64,000 nt of DNA from Nocardioides litoris (lineage in GTDB: Bacteria > Actinomycetota > Actinomycetes > Propionibacteriales > Nocardioidaceae), in the NCBI RefSeq assembly GCF_006346315.1, contig NZ_VDMR01000002.1, positions 124,001 through 188,000 on the forward strand. The letters are read 5' to 3'. The position numbers and the translations under genes were made by a program. Below are positions 56,448-64,000 of the stretch, piece after piece; position 1 is the stretch's first letter; each line of letters begins with the position of its first letter. The notes below the pieces were generated by a model. The model ran no database searches and was not told the DNA's origin. It saw only the letters and a list, made by a program, of their open reading frames with translations.

Positions 56448-59400
56448 TCACAGCGGTGCCACCTTCTCCGCGCCGGAGAGCAGCGGCTCCCACACCTGCC
56501 AGGCGTAGGTCGGCAGTCCGGCCTCGACCAGTGCCTCGACGGGGACCCGGTCACCGAAGGCGCGTCGGTGGTGGGCGTCGGCGTCCTCGGCCTCGATGCC
56601 CCAGGCGTTGTAGGGGTCGGTGGTCCACTCGCGGCGGGCCAGCTCGAGCGGCGAGACGTCCTCGCCCTGCAGCTCGCGGCGGTGCCCCTCGGCCCACGCG
56701 GCCGCGGTGGCGACGGGCAGGGGCAGGGGCTCGCACAGGCCGCGGTCGCGCAGCTCGACGAGCGTGCGCAGCCACGCGGTCGCGCGGTGGTCCAGGGGGC
56801 CGGCGAGCGCGCGGCGGGGGCCGGCCTTCTCGCGGCCCACGGCGTGGGAGGTCCAGCTGGTGTCGGGGTCGGAGGCGCTCAGCGCCAGCAGGTCGACCCA
56901 CGCGGCCAGGCGCTGCTTGGGCTTCAGCCGGGAGTAGCCGAGGGAGACCAGGCGGCTGCCGTGGACGCCGGAGACGGTGCCGGTGAGGCGGCGACCGCCG
57001 CCGAGGTCCACGTCGACGTCGACCGAGCGCGCGGCGCCGGTGCGCAGGTCGGCCGTGCGGGTGAACAGCTTCTGGCACTCCTCGGTGACCGTGGCCAGCG
57101 CCCCGGAGCCGAGGCTCCCGGGCGGCAGGGTGCCGCGCAGCTGCTCGGCGGTCATCACCGCGGCGGGGTCCTGACCCGCGAGCACCTCGCGCAGCAGCCG
57201 GTCGCCGACCGCCCAGGACGACAGGGCGTCGAGGTCGACCGGGATGGCATCGGCCAGCTCGTCGGGCGCGAAGGGCACGGTCACGTCGAGGCGCTGGCGC
57301 ACGAAGGCGCGGACCGGGTGGACCAGGAAGGCCCGCAGGTCGGCCAGCGACACGTCGGCGGCCGGTGCCGGCGGGAGCGGGGCGGCGAGCAGGCCCCCGG
57401 GCGGGCGGCGCTCGGTGACCAGCGCCCGGGCTCCGGCGACGGCGGCGAGGTCGAAGCTGAACGGGCGGTCGGGACCACCGGCGAGCTCGCCGGCGACGAA
57501 GTTGCGCGCGTCGTGCGGCTGCAGCGGGTGGCGGACGAGCACCCGGTCGCGGACTGGCTCGGCCAGCGTGCGGTCGGCGGCGTCGAGGACCTCGCCCAGG
57601 GGCACCGCCGGCGGGCGCTCGGCGCCGGACTGCTCGTGGGCGCCGGTGTAGGTGATGACGACGCGCTCGGTCGCGGCGAGCAGGGCGTCGAGCAGGAGCT
57701 GGCGGTCCTCGCTGCGCACGTCGCGCTCGCCGGTCAGGGGACGTCGGGCCAGGACGTCGTCGCCGTCGGGCACGACCTGCCGCGGGAAGACGCCGTCGTC
57801 GAGGCCGACCAGGCACACGACCCGGTGGGGCACCGAGCGCATCGGGACCATCGTGCAGACCGTCAGCGTGCCCGTGCGGAAGCTGGCCCGGGTGGGCCGG
57901 CCGCCCAGCCGGGAGGCCAGCATCGCCCGCACGTCGGCCAGCCGCAGCGGCACCCGGGGGGTGCCGTCGCCCGCCGCCCGGGCCAGCTCGCGGTCGAGCT
58001 GGGGCACCTGCCAGGCGTCGTCGGGGCCGACGTCGGTCAGCCCGCGCACGCCCTCGCCGAGCGCGCGGGTCCAGGCCTCGACGTCGACGGCCTCGTCGAG
58101 CGCGGCCAGGCAGCGGGCGACCCGGTCGACCATCTCGGCCAGCCGCCCGGCCAGGTCGACGTCGGAGCTGCCGACATCGTCGAGGGGCAGGCCCCGGCCG
58201 AGGTGGCGGTGGTCGTCGCCGCTGAGCGCGACGCCGAGCAGGATGCGGTCGAGGCCGGCCCGCCAGGTGTTGTGCTCGAAGCGCTGCATGGCGAACCGCT
58301 CGCGCTGCCGGACGTCGAGGCCCCACCGGACCCCGGACTCGCGGACCCAGCCGGTGGCCCGCTCGAGGTCGTCGTCGCCGAACCCGAAGCGCCGGCGCAC
58401 CGCCGGCGTGCCGGCCAGGTCGAGCAGATCGGCCGCGGTGACCCGGCCGCCGGCCAGCTCGACCAGCGTCGCGGCCACGGCGAGCAGCGGGTTGGTGCTG
58501 GTCAGCGACCGGTCGGCCAGCCGCACCCGGAGGGTGTGGGCGGGGTGGCCGCCGGTGGGGGCCTGGCCGGGTCGACCGGGACCGGTGGGTGCGGCATCGG
58601 CCACCACGTCGGCCAGTCCGAACCCGGCCGAGACCAAGGGGGCGAACGTCTCGATGTCGGGGACCATGACGAGGATGTCGCGCGGCTCCAGCGTGGGGTC
58701 GTCGTCGAGCAGCCCGACCAGCACCTCGCGCAGCACGTCGACCTGGCGCGCGTCGCCGTGGCAGGCGTGCACCTGGAGGCTGCGGTCGCCGGCCGCCACG
58801 GGCCGGGCCGCACGCTCGTCGGCCGTCGGGGCGTGGTTGGCCCGCAGGTCGTGCTGCAGCCACCCCAGCAGCCCGGTCGGGGCCACCGACGGCGTCGGCA
58901 CGACCTCGTCGACCAGGGGGACGGCGAGGGTGCGGCGCAGCTCGCGGGCGTCGCGGCCCAGGGAGGCCAGGAGCGGGTGGCCGACGTGGTCGCCGGAGCG
59001 GTCGTCGACGCGCGGCACCGGCCCGGTCTCCCCGGCCGCGGTGAGGGCGTCCCAGAGCGCGGGGGAGGGCTGGGGCAGCCACAGGTGGACGTCGCGGGAG
59101 GACCCGAGCGCCCCGAGCAGCTCGACCTCGGAGACCGAGAGGCGTGTGTGGCCGAACAGCGACAGCCGTCCGGGCAGGTCGAGGGCCTCGCCGCCGGCGC
59201 GGAGCAGGTCGAGGGCGCGGGCGTGCCGGGCGTCGGGCGCCTCGCCCCCGACCCGGTCGACCACACGGCGCCACAGCTCGGGCTGCCAGGCCAGGTCGAG
59301 GGCGAGCGGCCCTCCGGCCCCGTCGGTGTCACGGCCGGCGCCCCAGTCGGCGACCAGCTGCGGGCGCTGGACGGCGTAGCCCGCGAGCAGGCCGGCCAGC

Positions 59401-59819
59401 CGCCGGGCGACGGACCAGCGGCGGTCGCGGCGCAGGTCGGCCAGCTCGCCGCTCAGCCCGTGGCCCAGGTGGCGCGCGAGGGCGGCGCACCAGGCCTCGT
59501 CGAGGGAGGCGTCGACCACCTCCAGCAGCGGCCAGACCAGCCGGTCGGGCGCCCACGGGTCGTCGCGCTCACGGTCGAGGAGGAGCGCCACCAGCGATCC
59601 GGGCGCGAGGAACCGCACGCCCGCGCAGACCCCGTCGCCGCCACGCGGCCCGACGCCCAGCCGGTGGGACAGGCGCTGGGTCAGCCACCGCTCGACCCCC
59701 TTGGCCGGCACCACCACGACCTCCTCGGCGAACGGGTCGTCGAGCGGACGCAGGAGCAGCTCGCCGAGGGCGTCGGCGAGCTGGTCGGTGCGCGGCGCGC
59801 GGTGCAGGTGGAGGGCCAT
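56448..59819 (-). CDS. recC: Exodeoxyribonuclease V gamma subunit RecC
   Basis: A 1123-residue protein matching RecC in length and blocks: the N-terminal LHLHRAPRTDQLADALGELL, VVVPAKGVERWLTQRLSHRLG, DLLRAGGEALDLPGRLSLFG, DILVMVPDIETFAPLV, FEHNTWRAGLDRILLG, TVCTMVPMRSVPHRVVCLVGLDDGVFP and the C-terminal YNAWGIEAEDADAHH. RecC is an inactivated helicase that splits the strands and recognises Chi; the helicase motifs are accordingly degenerate. It is the first gene of recC-recB-recD. A palindromic-repeat array lies in its upstream region. Confidence 0.95.
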   Translation of the reverse strand: MALHLHRAPRTDQLADALGELLLRPLDDPFAEEVVVVPAKGVERWLTQRLSHRLGVGPRGGDGVCAGVRFLAPGSLVALLLDRERDDPWAPDRLVWPLLEVVDASLDEAWCAALARHLGHGLSGELADLRRDRRWSVARRLAGLLAGYAVQRPQLVADWGAGRDTDGAGGPLALDLAWQPELWRRVVDRVGGEAPDARHARALDLLRAGGEALDLPGRLSLFGHTRLSVSEVELLGALGSSRDVHLWLPQPSPALWDALTAAGETGPVPRVDDRSGDHVGHPLLASLGRDARELRRTLAVPLVDEVVPTPSVAPTGLLGWLQHDLRANHAPTADERAARPVAAGDRSLQVHACHGDARQVDVLREVLVGLLDDDPTLEPRDILVMVPDIETFAPLVSAGFGLADVVADAAPTGPGRPGQAPTGGHPAHTLRVRLADRSLTSTNPLLAVAATLVELAGGRVTAADLLDLAGTPAVRRRFGFGDDDLERATGWVRESGVRWGLDVRQRERFAMQRFEHNTWRAGLDRILLGVALSGDDHRHLGRGLPLDDVGSSDVDLAGRLAEMVDRVARCLAALDEAVDVEAWTRALGEGVRGLTDVGPDDAWQVPQLDRELARAAGDGTPRVPLRLADVRAMLASRLGGRPTRASFRTGTLTVCTMVPMRSVPHRVVCLVGLDDGVFPRQVVPDGDDVLARRPLTGERDVRSEDRQLLLDALLAATERVVITYTGAHEQSGAERPPAVPLGEVLDAADRTLAEPVRDRVLVRHPLQPHDARNFVAGELAGGPDRPFSFDLAAVAGARALVTERRPPGGLLAAPLPPAPAADVSLADLRAFLVHPVRAFVRQRLDVTVPFAPDELADAIPVDLDALSSWAVGDRLLREVLAGQDPAAVMTAEQLRGTLPPGSLGSGALATVTEECQKLFTRTADLRTGAARSVDVDVDLGGGRRLTGTVSGVHGSRLVSLGYSRLKPKQRLAAWVDLLALSASDPDTSWTSHAVGREKAGPRRALAGPLDHRATAWLRTLVELRDRGLCEPLPLPVATAAAWAEGHRRELQGEDVSPLELARREWTTDPYNAWGIEAEDADAHHRRAFGDRVPVEALVEAGLPTYAWQVWEPLLSGAEKVAPL

Positions 59820-59890
59820 CGCAGCAGACCCTAGGCGGGACCTCCGACAGTGCGGGGGCGCCGGTCCGGGGCCGGGGCGCGGTGGTGGCG

Positions 59891-60000
59891 CGTGGTCTCG
59901 AGACGGGACTCCGTCCCTCCTCGACCACCGTGGGTCGGGACCGCACCACGGCTGCGGTCGCGTGGTCTCGAGACGGGACTTCGTCCCTCCTCGACCACCG
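59891..60000. repeat. Two full REP-like palindromic elements
   Basis: Two 40-bp copies at 59891-59930 and 59961-60000 differ by one base and are exactly 70 bp apart. Each reads CGTGGTCTCGAGACGGGACT, then a loop base pair change, then CGTCCCTCCTCGACCACCG, and folds as an imperfect hairpin (GGGAC/GTCCC inner, GTGGTC/GACCAC outer). A relative lies at 28900-28941. Confidence 0.85.
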
Positions 60001-60159
60001 GGGGGCGAGACCTGGCCCCTCCTCGACCACCGGGGGGCGAGACCTGGCCCCTCCTCGACCCCGGGGGGCGAGACCTGGCCCCTCCTCGACCACTGTGGGT
60101 CGGGACCTGGTCCCTCCTCGACCCCCGGGAGGCGGGCCCTGGTCCCTCCTCGAGCACCG
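60001..60159. repeat. Five tandem 31-32 bp half-elements
   Basis: Units start at 60001, 60033, 60064, 60096 and 60128. The consensus is GGGGGCGAGACCTGGCCCC followed by TCCTCGACCACCG, the right half of the full REP-like element. Units D and E have the compensated hairpin GGGACC-TGG-TCCC or GGGCCCTGGTCCC. The array abuts the full elements and ends 23 bp before the start of the YcaQ-like gene. Confidence 0.85.
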
Positions 60160-60182
60160 TGGTCCGTGGCAGCATCGGGCGG

Positions 60183-61313
60183 GTGCACGAGCTGACCCTG
60201 GCCGAGGCGCGCCGCGTCGCGGTGCGCGCCCAGCTGCTCACCGCCGACCGACCCGACGGCGGGGTGCTCGACGTCGTCCGGCACCTGACCGTGCTGCAGC
60301 TCGACCCGACCCGGTACGTCGCCCCGAGCGCCGACCTGGTGCTGTGGAGCCGGTTCGGGTCGGCGTACGACGCCGGCGAGCTGCGCGACCTGCTCGACCG
60401 CCAGGTGCTGCTCGACCACCACCAGCTCGCGCGGCCGGCCGAGGACCTGGCGCTGCACCGGGCCGAGATGGCGCGATGGCCGGGGCCGGAGCCGTGGAAG
60501 CCGCACGAGGAGGCCCTGGTCGCCTGGGTGGAGGCCAACGACGAGTCGCGGCGCGAGGTGCTGGAGCTGCTGCGCGGCGACGGTCCGCTGCCGCGCTCGG
60601 AGATCCCCGACACCACCCGGGTGCCGTGGCGCTCCACCGGCTGGAACGGCGAGAAGAACGTCAAGATGCTCCTCACCCAGCTCGTCGAGCGCGGTGAGGT
60701 GGCCCGTGCCGGTCGGACCGACGGGCCGGTGCCCGAGGTGCTGTGGGACCTCGCCGAGCGGGTCTACCCCGACGACCCGGTGCCCGACGTCGACACGGCG
60801 CGGCGCGAGCGGGACCGACGCCGCCTGGCCTCGCTCGGCATCGCCCGGGGGAAGGCGGCCGCGGTCCCGGCCGAGCCCCACGGCGTCGGCGAGGCCGGGG
60901 AGCCCGCGACCGTCGCGGGCGTCCGCGGCACGTGGCGGGTCGACCCGGCGTGGCTCGACGCGGCCACGGGCCCGTTCGCCGGGCGGGCGGCCGTGCTGTC
61001 CCCGCTCGACCGCCTCGTCGCCGACCGGAAGCGGATGGCCGAGCTGTTCGACTTCGACTACCTGCTGGAGATGTACAAGCCCGCCGCCGCCCGCCGGTTC
61101 GGCTACTGGGCGATGCCCGTGCTGTGGGGCGCCGACCTGGTCGGCAAGCTCGACGCCGCCGCCGACCGCGAGGCCGGAGAGCTGCGGGTCGACGCGGTGC
61201 ACGAGGACCGGCCGTGGGACGACGCCTGCCGCGCCGCCGTACGACGGGAGGTCGAGGACCTCGCGCGGTGGCTGGGGCTCGGGGTGGTCGACCTCGGGGG
61301 CGGGCTGGGCTGA
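60183..61313 (+). CDS. YcaQ/AlkX-like winged-helix (HTH_42) DNA glycosylase
   Basis: A 376-residue protein of the HTH_42 superfamily. It carries the catalytic-type Q39-L-D41 motif in LTVLQLDPTRYVAP, the QxD form found in the YcaQ-like branch that unhooks interstrand crosslinks and removes bulky alkylated bases. Other blocks are LVLWSRFGSAYDAGEL, SEIPDTTRVPW, AVLSPLDRLVADRKRMAELFDFDYLLEMYKP and WAMPVLWGADLVGKLDA (given as spans). The GTG at 60183 is the annotated start. It is divergent from recC, placing two DNA-repair functions around one repeat-filled promoter region. Confidence 0.86.
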   Translation: MHELTLAEARRVAVRAQLLTADRPDGGVLDVVRHLTVLQLDPTRYVAPSADLVLWSRFGSAYDAGELRDLLDRQVLLDHHQLARPAEDLALHRAEMARWPGPEPWKPHEEALVAWVEANDESRREVLELLRGDGPLPRSEIPDTTRVPWRSTGWNGEKNVKMLLTQLVERGEVARAGRTDGPVPEVLWDLAERVYPDDPVPDVDTARRERDRRRLASLGIARGKAAAVPAEPHGVGEAGEPATVAGVRGTWRVDPAWLDAATGPFAGRAAVLSPLDRLVADRKRMAELFDFDYLLEMYKPAAARRFGYWAMPVLWGADLVGKLDAAADREAGELRVDAVHEDRPWDDACRAAVRREVEDLARWLGLGVVDLGGGLG

Positions 61314-61325
61314 GGGGGGACGGCG

Positions 61326-61856
61326 TCAGCGCTGCTGCTCGTGGTAGTCCTCGTCGGCGTCCTTGATCTCGGCGTCGAGCTCGGCCACGGCCTCGGGCTT
61401 GCCGTGGAAGCGACGGTAGGAGTAGACGAGCAGGGCCAGGGCGATGAACATCGACGCCACCAGGGTCACCGCGGTGGCGCGCCCCCCGATCAGCCAGAGG
61501 CCGTCAGGCAGGAACCACCAGTCCGGCAGCACGGTCCAGCTCGGCGCCGAGGAACCGGGGTCGGGCGTGCCGCTGTCGCCGATCCACCAGACCCAGGCGC
61601 AGGCCACCAGGAACAAGCACCCCAGCAGCGAGAATGCGATGCGCAAGGGGCTCTCGACGCTCTCGGCCGCACCCTTGAGCGCCCGGTACTTGACCGGCGC
61701 GAGGCGCCGCTCGGCCCACTCGTACTGCTGGGAGAGGATCGCGAGGCCGCCGAAGATGCCGAGGAGTCCCGGGCCGGGCAGGAAGATCATGGCCAGACCG
61801 GCGACCAAGAGCCCCCAGCCGAGCACTTCGAGACCGATGCGCTTGGCTGCCTTCAT
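61326..61856 (-). CDS. PGPGW-family (TIGR02611-type) transmembrane protein
   Basis: A 176-residue membrane protein. The first half holds the family hallmark: two hydrophobic helices around FLPGPGLLGIFGGLAILSQQYEWAERRL, a hairpin followed by an amphipathic cytoplasmic segment. A third hydrophobic segment (AFSLLGCLFLVACAWVWW) and a fourth (TAVTLVASMFIALALLVYS) follow, then an acidic C-terminal tail (AVAELDAEIKDADEDYHEQQ). The function of the family is unknown. It is convergent with the YcaQ-like gene, the stops 12 bp apart. Confidence 0.88.
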   Translation of the reverse strand: MKAAKRIGLEVLGWGLLVAGLAMIFLPGPGLLGIFGGLAILSQQYEWAERRLAPVKYRALKGAAESVESPLRIAFSLLGCLFLVACAWVWWIGDSGTPDPGSSAPSWTVLPDWWFLPDGLWLIGGRATAVTLVASMFIALALLVYSYRRFHGKPEAVAELDAEIKDADEDYHEQQR

Positions 61857-61878
61857 GGCCGCAGGATGCCAGACCGGG

Positions 61879-62388
61879 TCAAGCCTGCGGGCCGTACGCC
61901 GCGACGTAGGCCCGGCCCTCGTCGGACAGGGTGCCGTGCGCCTGCGCCACCGCGGCCCAGCGCAGCGTCATCGACAGGAAGCGGAGCGGGTTGTAGACGT
62001 CCTCCTCGCGGGAGAACACCCCGTCGCCGGCGTAGGTCATGATCGTCAGGTTGGACGCCTCGTGCAGCGACCCGTCGCCCGGGTCGGGCATCAGGTTGCG
62101 GACCTCGCAGACCAGCCGGTCGGCCGGCGCGTCGATGCTCTGCCAGGCGAGCGGGAACGCCGTCATCACCGAGCCGGGGAACGACGTCATGGTCGCCACC
62201 GACCACGCCTGGATCTCGGCCCGCCCGCGGAAGGTGCCGTGGGCGTGCTCGACGTACTCGGCGTCCTCGGTGAAGTTCTCGCAGTAGCCGGTCCAGTCGC
62301 CGGTGCGCACGTGCTCGGCGACCCGGCGGTGCATCGCGGCGTACGCCTCGGAGATCTCCTCGGCGCTGTGGCGCCCGGCGGTCGGCAC
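61879..62388 (-). CDS. SnoaL-like NTF2-fold protein
   Basis: A 169-residue protein of the SnoaL-like type: EEISEAYAAMHRRVAEHVRTGDW, CENFTEDAEYVEHAHGTFRGRAEIQAW (span 40-66), MTAFPLAWQSIDAPADRLVCEVRNLMPDP and DGVFSREEDVYNPLRF. These are typical of polyketide-cyclase-related small enzymes. A substrate is not evident. GTG 62388 is chosen because the upstream SGNH gene ends 11 bp before it; both are probably one transcript. Confidence 0.85.
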   Translation of the reverse strand: MPTAGRHSAEEISEAYAAMHRRVAEHVRTGDWTGYCENFTEDAEYVEHAHGTFRGRAEIQAWSVATMTSFPGSVMTAFPLAWQSIDAPADRLVCEVRNLMPDPGDGSLHEASNLTIMTYAGDGVFSREEDVYNPLRFLSMTLRWAAVAQAHGTLSDEGRAYVAAYGPQA

Positions 62389-62399
62389 CGTCGAGCCCG

Positions 62400-63410
62400 T
62401 CAGCAGGGCAGGAGCGGGAAGCAGGACCCGCCCGGCTCCTCGGTCGGGGACGCGGTCGGGTCGGTCGACGTGGTGCGCCGGGCCGGGGCGACCGCCTCGA
62501 CCGTGCCGGCGAAGTACGACGACATGGTGGCCGACCGGGTGGCGCTGAGGTGCAGGTCGTCGAACCACGTGCGGATCGACCCGATCTTGCCCTGGCACCA
62601 CCGCGCGTTGCAGATGGTGCGGTTGACGTTGATCGCGGCCCGCGAGCCGAGCAGCGGAGCGAAGGTCCGCTGGACGTAGCGGCGGGTGACGCCCTCGCCG
62701 GGCAGCGAGGCCTTGCGGGGCAGGCGGCAGGCGAACGGCAGGTTGCCCTTGGCGCAGCGGCGGTGCTTGACCGGCACGGTGGCGACCTGGCCGACGACGT
62801 CGACCGGGGACCCGATCGACCGCAGGGTGCGGACCAGGCGCGGGGTGCCCTCGCGCATCGCCAGGGCCATCGTGCCGACGTAGGACGTCGTGTCGCGGAC
62901 CTGCAACGCGTGGACGTAGCGCTGCCAGCTGCTGACGAGCACGATCCGGTAGGGCCGGCCGGAGGCCTGCAGGCGGCGGGCGGCGTCGATGCCCAGGGCG
63001 TTGGATCGGTAGCAGGCCGGGACCTTGCTGGTCGGCGTGGTCTGGTTGTCCATCGGGGGGCAGGAGCCCATCATCACCGCGACCAGGTTGACCCCACGGC
63101 CGGCGATGGCCTTCTTCAGCGCCGGGATGAACATCCACGAGTGCGAGTCGCCCCACAGCAGCACCGTCGGCTTGGCGGCGTCGAAGCCGTTGAGCTGGCA
63201 GACCACCGGCTCGGGCGGGATCTTGTCCTTGCGCGATGCGCAGCGCGGCGGCAGCGTCGGGAAGTCCTGGCCGGGCTTGACCTTCGCCGCCACCGGGAGG
63301 CGGGAGCCGGGGTCGGCCGCGGAGGCCGTCGGGGCGGACGCGAGGAGACCGGCGATGAGGGCGAGCAGGAGCAGGCCGACGACCGCGGGGAGGGGGGAAC
63401 GCTTGGTCAT
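62400..63410 (-). CDS. Secreted SGNH-fold protein (OafA C-terminal-type)
   Basis: A 336-residue exported protein: signal peptide (LPAVVGLLLLALIAGLLASA, cleavage after TASA), then an SGNH domain with the nucleophile block LLWGDSHSWMF and the C-terminal Asp/His pair in WFDDLHLS. These match the periplasmic SGNH domains fused to acyltransferase-3 proteins, here standing alone. It has numerous cysteines (CPPMD, ACYRS, RRCAKG, FACR, ICNARWC), likely disulfides. The C-terminal tail is Ser/Thr/Pro rich and ends CFPLLPC. An O-acetyl esterase or transferase role on cell-surface glycans is inferred. Confidence 0.87.
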   Translation of the reverse strand: MTKRSPLPAVVGLLLLALIAGLLASAPTASAADPGSRLPVAAKVKPGQDFPTLPPRCASRKDKIPPEPVVCQLNGFDAAKPTVLLWGDSHSWMFIPALKKAIAGRGVNLVAVMMGSCPPMDNQTTPTSKVPACYRSNALGIDAARRLQASGRPYRIVLVSSWQRYVHALQVRDTTSYVGTMALAMREGTPRLVRTLRSIGSPVDVVGQVATVPVKHRRCAKGNLPFACRLPRKASLPGEGVTRRYVQRTFAPLLGSRAAINVNRTICNARWCQGKIGSIRTWFDDLHLSATRSATMSSYFAGTVEAVAPARRTTSTDPTASPTEEPGGSCFPLLPC

Positions 63411-63467
63411 GGTGGCGTCATCGTGCCACCGCCCCTCCCCCGGCGCAGCCGAAGACGGCAACCGCGC

Positions 63468-64000
63468 TCAGCCGGGGCGGCCGGCGTACGTCGTGGCGGC
63501 GAGGTGCACGGCGTCGAGGTAGGCCCGCGACCGGTTGTAGGACAGCACCGCGTCGGTCCAGCCGCGCCCCGTGGTCAGGTCGCGCCCGCCGGCGCACAGG
63601 TAGCGCGCCGCGGCCAGCGCCGCGTCGTCGAGGTCGTGGGGGTCGGCGTCGCCGTCGCCGTCGCCGTCGGCTCCCCACGTCTCCCACGTCGTGGGGATGA
63701 ACTGCATCGGGCCGACGGCGTGGTCCCAGCGCGGGTCACCGTGGTACGCCGTCGTGGCGGGTGTCGCCGGGATCGCGGCGACCGGTCCGCGGCCGTCGAG
63801 CGCCGGGCCGAGGACCTCGCTCGAGGGCCGGCCGTCGGCGCCCAGCGTGCGGCCGCCGATGGTGCCGTGGTGCGACTCGACCCAGCCGATGCCGGCGAGG
63901 GTGGTCCAGCCGAGGCCGCACCCGGTGGGCGCGGCCAGCTCGGCCCGGGCGTAGGCCGCCAGGGCGGTGGGGTCGAGGCCAGCCGCCCGCGCCGTGCGCC
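63468..64000 (-). CDS. Lytic murein transglycosylase-like protein (5' end outside window)
   Basis: The minus frame is open from 64000 to a stop at 63468 with the start off-window. The SLT-like catalytic Glu is in GIGWVESHHG, followed by VGPMQFIPTTWETWG, the metal-binding-type loop DGDGDGDADPHD, AARYLCAGG and a YNRS motif. It resembles MltB-type secreted transglycosylases that cleave peptidoglycan glycan strands to 1,6-anhydro ends. The calcium-type loop corresponds to the EF-hand seen in MltB/Slt35. The signal peptide and N-terminal part lie outside the window. Confidence 0.87.
   Translation of the reverse strand, partial: RTARAAGLDPTALAAYARAELAAPTGCGLGWTTLAGIGWVESHHGTIGGRTLGADGRPSSEVLGPALDGRGPVAAIPATPATTAYHGDPRWDHAVGPMQFIPTTWETWGADGDGDGDADPHDLDDAALAAARYLCAGGRDLTTGRGWTDAVLSYNRSRAYLDAVHLAATTYAGRPG

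Noticed and set aside
60001..60159. Possible CRISPR array (31-32 bp period)
   Set aside because: The units are contiguous direct repeats with no unique spacers and are halves of a REP-like element.

Overview
This 64 kb window comes from a very GC-rich actinobacterium. The heavy use of GTG starts, four-base GTGA/ATGA overlaps between genes, an F420-type (Ddn-like) oxidoreductase, a WS/DGAT acyltransferase, paired GAF-ANTAR regulators, an XRE/MmyB regulator facing an SDR gene and a RecBCD (not AdnAB) nuclease point to the Nocardioidaceae (Nocardioides-like). That placement is inference from gene content. No rRNA, tRNA, insertion sequence, prophage or CRISPR array was recognised.

Left quarter (1-16245): one minus-strand gene of at least 5415 codons whose 3' end lies beyond base 1. 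It encodes a secreted protein with a signal peptide, a GEVED-type domain, a propeller-like region and about 40 tandem DUF11-type Ig-like repeats of 342-354 bp. Most repeats carry an EF-hand-like loop (D-x-N-x-N-G-x-I-D-A-G-D) and two cysteines. The long frames seen on the opposite strand and in the other minus frames are artefacts of the repeat. 

16.7-26.7 kb: a redox-flavoured group (msrA, an AarF/UbiB kinase, and an HxlR regulator fused to a Cys-less peroxiredoxin-like domain) with paired GTCTCC-N3-GGAGAC sites before two of the genes; a GNAT-DinB-PPOX operon; a secreted ThuA-like protein divergent from a ROK regulator over a 27-bp palindrome; a TSUP permease, a BtuF-like protein, a small membrane protein and a processive glycosyltransferase.

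26.8-48.2 kb: a MoxR/VWA pair; a large secreted M14 carboxypeptidase; WS/DGAT; a membrane class III cyclase coupled to a YchJ-like SEC-C protein; a phosphotransferase-like protein; MmyB regulator/SDR divergent pair; a secreted GH43 enzyme behind a LacI-type operator; an SDR/SnoaL operon divergent from a MarR gene with its own palindromic operator; two overlapping GAF-ANTAR genes; two small overlapping unknown ORFs.

48.2-64 kb: a ribbon-helix-helix-like protein beside a decayed reading frame, menB, a Ddn-like oxidoreductase, an ACT-domain protein, then recC-recB-recD on the minus strand, divergent from a YcaQ-like (QLD motif) winged-helix glycosylase across a 270-bp array of palindromic repeats. 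The window ends with a PGPGW membrane protein, a SnoaL/SGNH pair and a lytic transglycosylase cut by the right edge.

The items most worth following up are the giant calcium/disulfide-type repeat protein, the HxlR-peroxiredoxin fusion with its shared paired operators, and the repeat array between recBCD and the glycosylase gene.
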